Shown: piece by piece, positions 60,675-64,000 of the stretch
Numbering within the stretch: the first letter of the stretch is position 1
How the letters are laid out: the number at the start of each line of letters is the position of its first letter
IMG/VR virus record: IMGVR_UViG_3300042549_006840
Span: 1-64,000 of that record
Length of the DNA stretch: 64,000 nt
Reading direction: 5' to 3' (one strand)
Source: a virus
The notes under the pieces: model-generated
Database searches by the model: none
Told to the model about the DNA's origin: nothing
What the model saw: the letters and a program-made list of their open reading frames with translations, nothing else
Program-made: the position numbers and the translations under genes

Positions 60675-61334
60675 TTCATTAATATCCAAATAAAAATTAA
60701 TGATAACAGCTATTCTAAAATCATTACTGGTATTAACCGTATCCCCAACCTCGTGCTTTAAATATGAAGGGAATATAATCATATGATCGTCCTTTGGTAT
60801 GTATTCACAAGATGGACTAAAAGCTGAAAGACTCAAGCAATCGTTAGAAATAACATTTTCATAAAAAGTTTCATAAAAATTATTTAAATACTGCCCAAAA
60901 ATCAAAGGATTTTGAAAAATAAGTTTTTTATTATTTTTTCCTACGCTAAGATAATGAACTGCAGAAAAGAAAGCGCGGCCATCACCAGTATGGTGATGGC
61001 TAACCATATTCCCCTCATCTCCTTTAAAAACTGTCAAATTTACAATTTTAAATGAATATTGGACTTTCTTTTTAAAATTAAAATTCAATAAAAAATCATC
61101 AAATAATGTTTTGTAAACAGGTAGTAGAGAAGATAAATCTATTTTTATGAAATCGGAATTATTCCAGTCTTTGTAATAGTGATGTAGAACAGAGTCTTCA
61201 CTCCATGAGTTTCTTAGAGGTTTTATTTTATAATTTTGAATAGCCGTTTTCACAATATTTGATTTATCATAATGGTTCGGATCAATTGTTAATGAATATA
61301 AAGTAGTCGGAAACAGATTTGTTTTTTGAAACAT
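60660..61334 (-). CDS. Putative 2OG-Fe(II) oxygenase in the tRNA cluster
   Basis: Protein of 224 residues with the TIGR02466-like order: NMVSHHHTGDGRAFFSAVHY (iron-ligand region), KLIFQNP, DHMIIFPSYLKHEVGDTVN (distal His) and DFRIAVIINFYLD (Arg). It is a second, diverged member of the type at 58947-59591. It lies between tRNA-Leu and tRNA-Gly and its last codons overlap the 5' end of tRNA-Gly. Only a weak SD precedes its ATG. Substrate unknown. Confidence 0.6.
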   Translation of the reverse strand: MFQKTNLFPTTLYSLTIDPNHYDKSNIVKTAIQNYKIKPLRNSWSEDSVLHHYYKDWNNSDFIKIDLSSLLPVYKTLFDDFLLNFNFKKKVQYSFKIVNLTVFKGDEGNMVSHHHTGDGRAFFSAVHYLSVGKNNKKLIFQNPLIFGQYLNNFYETFYENVISNDCLSLSAFSPSCEYIPKDDHMIIFPSYLKHEVGDTVNTSNDFRIAVIINFYLDINEAGMM

Positions 61335-61353
61335 AAAATACCTTAAAAATAAA

Positions 61354-61438
61354 TGGTGCCCCCCAAGAGACTCGAACTCTCACACCTTTCGATACTGGAA
61401 TCTAAATCCAGCGCGGCTACCGATTACGCCAAAGGGGC
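61354..61438 (-). tRNA. tRNA-Leu(UAG)
   Basis: Anticodon loop TTTAGAT, class II variable arm, acceptor GCCCCTT, encoded CCA; 85 nt. Confidence 0.93.
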
Positions 61439-61446
61439 AAATATTT

Positions 61447-61522
61447 TGGGCAGAAGTATGGGAATCGAACCCATATTAACGGAATCACAATCCGTGGTGT
61501 TAACCTTTACACTAACAACTGC
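61447..61522 (-). tRNA. tRNA-His(GUG)
   Basis: Anticodon loop TTGTGAT. An encoded G-1 faces C73, as tRNA-His requires; two U-U mismatches lie in the acceptor stem. CCA is encoded. Confidence 0.86.
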
Positions 61523-61539
61523 ATAGAATCATAGGATGG

Positions 61540-61615
61540 CACACCAGGGAATCGAACCCCATTGCTAGCTTGTTCCAAACGACCGGTGCGACCGGCGGTG
61601 TGACATCCAATGACA
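61540..61615 (-). ncRNA. Degenerate tRNA-like element (T arm and acceptor-like stem)
   Basis: It has a T arm (GGGGTTCGATTCCC) and a 12-bp end helix GGATG-T-CACACC / GGTGTG-C-CATCC with one mismatch, plus a small hairpin CCGGT-CGC-ACCGG in the D position. The anticodon region (containing TTTGGAA) does not form a normal stem. It may be a decayed tRNA or a tRNA-like processing element. Confidence 0.5.
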
Positions 61616-61704
61616 CCATATAAAAACACACTGACGCAATCTAACGGTTATTGTCGTTTAAGTACTCTTGTCCGAAGTACGGTACTCAATGTGCTTTTAT
61701 ATGG
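61616..61704 (-). ncRNA. Structured spacer A, long end helix starting at the tRNA-Lys CCA
   Basis: The 15-nt arms CCATATAAAA-ACACA and its partner match at 14 of 15 positions. The inner 59 nt form two hairpins (a GACG-CAAT arm and GTACT/AGTAC), so the whole folds as a three-way junction. The 5' arm begins with the CCA of tRNA-Lys. No frame or SD inside. Confidence 0.55.
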
Positions 61705-61777
61705 TACGAGTAGGGGGATTCGAACCCACGACCAATAGATTAAAAGTCTACTGCTCTACCAACTGAGCTATACTCGC
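61702..61777 (-). tRNA. tRNA-Lys(UUU)
   Basis: Anticodon loop CTTTTAA, acceptor GCGAGTA, A73 and encoded CCA. The coding sequence at 61748-61888 ends inside it. Confidence 0.93.
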
Positions 61778-61888
61778 ATTATGTTGTCGACGCAATGCCT
61801 TGTTAGACTTGCGATGAATTCCTGCTTTACGGAACAGTGCTAGACGAACGAAGCAGTTACGTTCGCGCACGATTTTCTTTCGTTTCAT
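61748..61888 (-). CDS. Small basic protein (46 aa), unknown function
   Basis: MKRKKIVRERNCFVRLALFR, then KAGIHRKSNKALRRQHN; the last residues are read from the 5' half of tRNA-Lys, where a TAG stops the frame. The motif RERNxFVxxAxFRKAGxHxKSxKAxRR recalls short basic proteins seen in phages and betaproteobacteria. An RNA- or DNA-binding role is suggested by charge only. AAAGG lies 6 nt before the ATG. Confidence 0.6.
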   Translation of the reverse strand: MKRKKIVRERNCFVRLALFRKAGIHRKSNKALRRQHNASIAQLVEQ

Positions 61889-61908
61889 ACAATACCTTTA
61901 AAATTGAA

Positions 61909-61982
61909 TGGCAGAGGGTACTGGGATCGAACCAGTGATAACAGAGTCAAAGTCTGGTGTGTTACCGCTACACTAACCCCCA
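61909..61982 (-). tRNA. tRNA-Gln(UUG)
   Basis: Anticodon loop CTTTGAC, T arm TGGTTCGATCCCA, G73 and encoded CCA; T1 opposite T72, which fits the weak first pair of tRNA-Gln. Confidence 0.9.
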
Positions 61983-61989
61983 ACAAAAA

Positions 61990-62063
61990 TGGTCTCGGTA
62001 GGAAGAATCGAACTTCCGTCTCATGGTCCCAAACCACGAATTCTGCCATTAAACTACACCGAG
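61990..62063 (-). tRNA. tRNA-Pro(UGG)
   Basis: Anticodon loop TTTGGGA, acceptor CTCGGTG, A73 and encoded CCA. Confidence 0.92.
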
Positions 62064-62111
62064 AGTGGACTGACAACTTATCACATTGTACTCCGTCAGT
62101 CAAGGAGATTT

Positions 62112-62196
62112 TGGTGGAGATGACAGGGATCGAACCTGTTGTGACATAAGTCGGAAGATTTACAGTCTCCTGCCATACCATTACGGCGGCATCTCC
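62112..62196 (-). tRNA. tRNA-Tyr(GUA)
   Basis: Anticodon loop CTGTAAA, class II variable arm, acceptor GGAGATG pairing with CATCTCC, A73 and encoded CCA. Confidence 0.93.
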
Positions 62197-62200
62197 AAAA

Positions 62201-62275
62201 TGGAAGAGCGACGGGGAATCGAACCCCGCTTCTTAGGATGAAAACCTAATGTCCTAACCGATAGACGACCGCTCC
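62201..62275 (-). tRNA. tRNA-Glu(UUC)
   Basis: Anticodon loop TTTTCAT, TCGTCTA after the acceptor as in bacterial tRNA-Glu, T arm GGGGTTCGATTCCCC, encoded CCA. Confidence 0.92.
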
Positions 62276-62277
62276 AT

Positions 62278-62379
62278 ATTTTTGTTGTGACGCCTGGTCG
62301 CAATCTCCAGGTGAGTCTCCGCAACCGAAAAGGATCGGTCCGTACACACTATAGCCAATGAATTCATCACAACAAAAAT
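62278..62379 (-). ncRNA. Structured spacer B before tRNA-Glu, closed by a 13-bp helix
   Basis: Arms ATTTTTGTTGTGA and TCACAACAAAAAT pair perfectly. Inside are hairpins CCTGG/CCAGG and CCGA/TCGG. The 3' arm ends 2 nt before tRNA-Glu. No coding potential. Confidence 0.55.
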
Positions 62380-62571
62380 TAGGATCAGGCCACTTACCCT
62401 CGTAAGCCCCTGAATGAGTTGTTACCCTGTCCACCGGTTTAACTGTAACGGTTCGGATCCGTCTTGTGATTTCTCAAGTCGCTCTCAATCGAGCCTTGCG
62501 GGTGATCATCAACCGAGCTCTTAAGGTGTTGCAATTCCCTAACTCTATAACGCTGAGTTAACGCGAGGTTC
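62380..62571 (-). ncRNA. Non-coding structured region between tRNA-Cys and spacer B
   Basis: About 190 nt without a frame. Several stems are visible: TCAGG-CCA-CTTAC / GTAAG-CC-CCTGA near 62391-62415, TAACTC/GAGTTA near 62540-62560, GCTC/GAGC and CTTG/CAAG hairpins, and palindromic CGGATCCG near 62455. No long closing helix as in A-D. It could be a stable RNA or a decayed tRNA stretch. Confidence 0.4.
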
Positions 62572-62648
62572 TGGAGTAGGTGACAGGGATCGAACCTGCA
62601 TGATACGGATTTGCAATCCGGTGCCTAACCATTCAGCTACACACCTAC
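62572..62648 (-). tRNA. tRNA-Cys(GCA)
   Basis: Anticodon loop TTGCAAA, acceptor GTAGGTG pairing with CACCTAC, T73 and encoded CCA. Confidence 0.92.
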
Positions 62649-62655
62649 ACAAAAC

Positions 62656-62731
62656 TGGCTCCTCGACCTGGGCTCGAACCAGGGACAACTTGATTAACAG
62701 TCAAGTGCTCTACCAACTGAGCTATCAAGGA
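62656..62731 (-). tRNA. tRNA-Asn(GUU)
   Basis: Anticodon loop CTGTTAA, acceptor TCCTTGA, G73 and encoded CCA. Confidence 0.93.
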
Positions 62732-62736
62732 ATAAT

Positions 62737-62811
62737 TGGTTGCGGAGGCTGGAATCGCACCAGCGATCTTCAGGTTATGAGCCTGACGGATTACTACTTT
62801 CCTACTCCGCG
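62737..62811 (-). tRNA. tRNA-fMet(CAU), initiator-like
   Basis: Anticodon loop CTCATAA, unpaired C1 opposite A72, end CTCCGCA-A-CCA as in bacterial initiator tRNA. The anticodon stem has AGG/CCT rather than GGG/CCC, and the T loop has TGCGATT. Confidence 0.82.
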
Positions 62812-62818
62812 ATAAACT

Positions 62819-62894
62819 TGGCGGACTTGACGAGTTTTGATCTCGCTGCCTCTGGCGTGACAAGCCAGTGCTCTCCCGATTGAGCTACAAGTCC
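62819..62894 (-). tRNA. tRNA-Asp(GUC)
   Basis: Anticodon loop TTGTCAC, acceptor GGACTTG pairing with CAAGTCC, G73, encoded CCA. The T loop is unusual (ATCAAAA). Confidence 0.9.
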
Positions 62895-63295
62895 AAAATC
62901 CCTGCATGTACTTTGTTGTGGCAATTACTACACAAACACACACATTTTTCTAATTCATTAAGTAGGCGTTCCCATTTAAAATGAACTGAAGCGCCTATTG
63001 TAAACTCCTTTTGAGAAGAGTCAACATGGTGGAACTCTAGACAACAATTTTCTTCTTCACCACATACAACGCAACTCAAAGTCGATTTGTAATCTTCCAA
63101 TAGTTGTTTATGCCTGATACGTCGCTCATTGTTGCGAGCATTATATTTTTCTGCATACTTTGTAGAGTAGTTGCTTCTATGCTTCTCACGAGCACAAATC
63201 TTACAAAAAGGTTGGAAACCATCCTTCTTAGATTTGTCTTTACGAAACTCATTAGAGTCTTTTTCTGCTTTACAGCAAGAACATATTTTCTTCAT
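62885..63295 (-). CDS. HNH endonuclease-like zinc protein
   Basis: Protein of 136 residues. N-terminal Cys cluster (CSCCKAEKDSNEFRKDKSKK, then FCKICAREK) and a C-terminal HNH region: CVVCGEEENCCLEFHHVDSS, then CLCSNCHNKVHAG, with four metal-binding Cys and the HH/N/H catalytic residues. HNH proteins of this size in phage tRNA clusters are often free-standing homing endonucleases. The ATG has a strong TAGGAGG SD within a short palindrome, after a CCTAAATA motif. The stop overlaps tRNA-Asp by 10 nt. Confidence 0.82.
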   Translation of the reverse strand: MKKICSCCKAEKDSNEFRKDKSKKDGFQPFCKICAREKHRSNYSTKYAEKYNARNNERRIRHKQLLEDYKSTLSCVVCGEEENCCLEFHHVDSSQKEFTIGASVHFKWERLLNELEKCVCLCSNCHNKVHAGILDL

Positions 63296-63310
63296 AAATC
63301 CTCCTAAATG

Positions 63311-63318
63311 TATTTAGG
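63311..63318 (-). promoter_or_regulatory. Variant late promoter (CCTAAATA) before the HNH gene
   Basis: CCTAAAT-AC-ATTTAGG is a perfect palindrome whose right arm enters the SD TAGGAGG; the left arm is the late-like motif. The layout resembles the gp13 leader. Confidence 0.35.
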
Positions 63319-63363
63319 GTTCGCAACTTTTCAGAAATTGAACCCTACATTTAGGATAATATT

Positions 63364-63438
63364 TGGTGGAGACCGTCGGTATCGAACCGATCTAGACATT
63401 TTCCTTGCAAGGGAAAACCGTAGCCCTCTACTGCCCCC
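63364..63438 (-). tRNA. tRNA-Ala(UGC)
   Basis: Anticodon loop CTTGCAA, T arm CGGTTCGATACCG, A73 and encoded CCA; acceptor with two G-U pairs. Confidence 0.87.
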
Positions 63439-63442
63439 TAAT

Positions 63443-63591
63443 ATTATAGTAAAGTGCTATCTGCCGATTTGTCAAAATGTAGCTAACACAGACAAGCGAA
63501 TAGCGGTTATATTAGGACCTGTTCCTCGCACAGTTAGGCCCGCATAGTGTACACGTCTGCACACGATACCCTGATAACACTTTACTATAAT
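63443..63591 (-). ncRNA. Structured spacer C before tRNA-Ala, closed by a 14-19 bp helix
   Basis: Arms ATTATAGTAAAGTG and CACTTTACTATAAT pair perfectly; GTTATC/GATAGC extends the helix to 19 bp with one G-U. Inside, GGGCCT/AGGTCC with an inner CTGT/ACAG forms a hairpin, and TTGTC/GACAA another. The 3' arm ends 4 nt before tRNA-Ala. No coding potential. Confidence 0.6.
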
Positions 63592-63778
63592 ACCATTAGA
63601 AAACACACTGGCAAATCCCTTCCTGAGTTATGCATTTGCTCTGCGCACTCTTGTTATCACGTATTCCTTGGACTTGAGATCTAACTCTGGAATGCAAACC
63701 CTGTTAAATGAGTTACCTCATTCGGCCTGACTGACATCCATCCGCAACGGTACTGGGCAGTGTGTTTACTAATGGTAT
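63590..63778 (-). ncRNA. Structured spacer D after tRNA-Ile, closed by a 21-bp helix
   Basis: Arms ATACCATTAG-TAAACACACTG and their partner pair at 20 of 21 positions. The 5' arm begins in the acceptor end and CCA of tRNA-Ile. Inside is a hairpin AATGAG-GTAA-CTCATT with a GNRA-type loop, and longer pairs ATTCC/GGAAT and GCAAAT/ATTTGC. It abuts spacer C directly. No coding potential. Confidence 0.62.
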
Positions 63779-63846
63779 CCGGTAGAGGTAACGATCCTCT
63801 GTCTATGGCTTATCAAGCCATTGCTCTTCCTTTGAGCTAACCGGAC
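63773..63846 (-). tRNA. tRNA-Ile(GAU)
   Basis: Anticodon loop TTGATAA, acceptor GTCCGGT, A73 and encoded CCA. First gene after the strong promoter at 63910-63937. Confidence 0.92.
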
Positions 63847-63909
63847 ACATAATGAAACCTAAATTTTAAAAGAACTCTTCTTATAGGAGTCTCGATCGAC
63901 CCACTACGT

Positions 63910-63937
63910 ATTATACCCAGATCTCATTTTGAGTCAA
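63910..63937 (-). promoter_or_regulatory. Consensus sigma70 promoter of the tRNA cluster
   Basis: TTGACT and TATAAT separated by 16 nt on the minus strand, about 64 nt before tRNA-Ile; a second TTGAC lies just upstream. It should drive the whole leftward tRNA cluster early in infection. Confidence 0.82.
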
Positions 63938-63973
63938 CAGGTTTGTCAACTTTATTTTTAGATCAACGCTAAT

Positions 63974-64000
63974 AAAAAACCCCAGGCTCTTTCGAGGCTG
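63974..64000 (-). terminator. Rho-independent terminator at the right window edge (partial)
   Basis: On the minus strand a GC-rich hairpin (stem CAG.CTC / GAG.CTGGGG with a GAAA loop and one mismatch) is followed by TTTTTTATT. It would end a minus-strand gene lying beyond the window. The outer part of the hairpin is cut off. Confidence 0.6.

Noticed and set aside
62246-62434. Minus-strand 62-codon frame in the tRNA region
   Set aside because: It crosses spacer B and the 5' half of tRNA-Glu and has no SD.
61904-62815. Plus-strand frames with motifs such as WARTRDNLINSQVLYQLSYQ
   Set aside because: These are reverse translations of tRNA genes, a well-known source of false proteins.
62885-63295. 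HNH gene as an intron-encoded or inteins-type element
   Set aside because: The flanking tRNAs are complete and no interrupted gene is visible; a free-standing gene fits better.
63443-63778. Group I intron or transposon ends as explanation of the long inverted repeats
   Set aside because: No intron core, no split gene, no transposase; the arms of C and D are different sequences and abut tRNA ends.
1-64000. Prophage integration functions, att sites or a replication origin
   Set aside because: No integrase, excisionase or repeat pair was seen, and the gene content is that of a lytic T4-like phage.

Overview
The window is part of the genome of a T4-like (contractile-tailed) bacteriophage. It carries recognisable homologues of terminase gp16/gp17, neck proteins gp13/gp14, tail terminator gp15, the start of sheath gp18, the baseplate set (gp5, 6, 8, 25, 27, 48, 53, 54, 26), head-completion gp4 and the replication/late-transcription proteins gp32, gp59 and gp33. 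There is no integrase, rRNA or CRISPR array. The sequence is AT-rich. The organisation (gp5 without its lysozyme domain, gp32 without the zinc cysteines, short gp33) resembles aquatic T4-like phages more than T4 itself. The tmRNA tag (ANDERFALAA) and its two-piece gene suggest a proteobacterial host, perhaps betaproteobacterial; that is inference.

Regions. (1) 1-4937, minus strand: gp18 (partial), gp17, gp16, gp15, gp14, gp13. (2) 4943-10029, minus: an inserted cassette of two glycosyltransferase/methyltransferase fusions and two 2OG-Fe(II) oxygenase-like proteins, with its own sigma70-type promoter and a hairpin at each end. (3) 10039-25897, minus: adhesion apparatus, mainly very long collagen-like fibres built of Gly-X-Gln triplets with S74 intramolecular chaperone ends, plus lectin-like and beta-rich virion proteins. 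(4) 25931-41079, minus: baseplate genes. (5) 41091-47340, plus: head completion, tail-tube initiator, gp26 with a probable programmed -1 frameshift, then two related tail proteins that carry an M15 peptidase and a GH24 lysozyme. (6) 47337-49777, minus: gp32, gp59, gp33 and a conserved unknown. (7) 49904-54795, plus: an island of secreted and membrane proteins of unknown function. (8) 54784-56335, minus: a lysis-type cassette (SleB-like hydrolase, three-TM protein, penicillin-binding D,D-peptidase). (9) 56352-56650: a circularly permuted (two-piece) tmRNA. (10) 56675-59781: small early-type genes with consensus sigma70 promoters. (11) 59792-63846: 21 recognisable tRNAs, one degenerate tRNA-like element, small genes, an HNH protein and several structured spacers closed by 13-21 bp helices, all read from a strong promoter at the right edge.

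How it fits together: early host-type promoters drive the tRNA/tmRNA and small-gene region. T4-type late motifs (TATAAATA and variants) precede virion genes, matching the presence of gp33. The most unusual items are the permuted tmRNA, the long-stem RNA elements between tRNAs, the gp26 frameshift, the hairpin over the gp13 ribosome-binding site with a late-promoter-like motif in its loop, and late-promoter motifs exactly 6 nt from three start codons.
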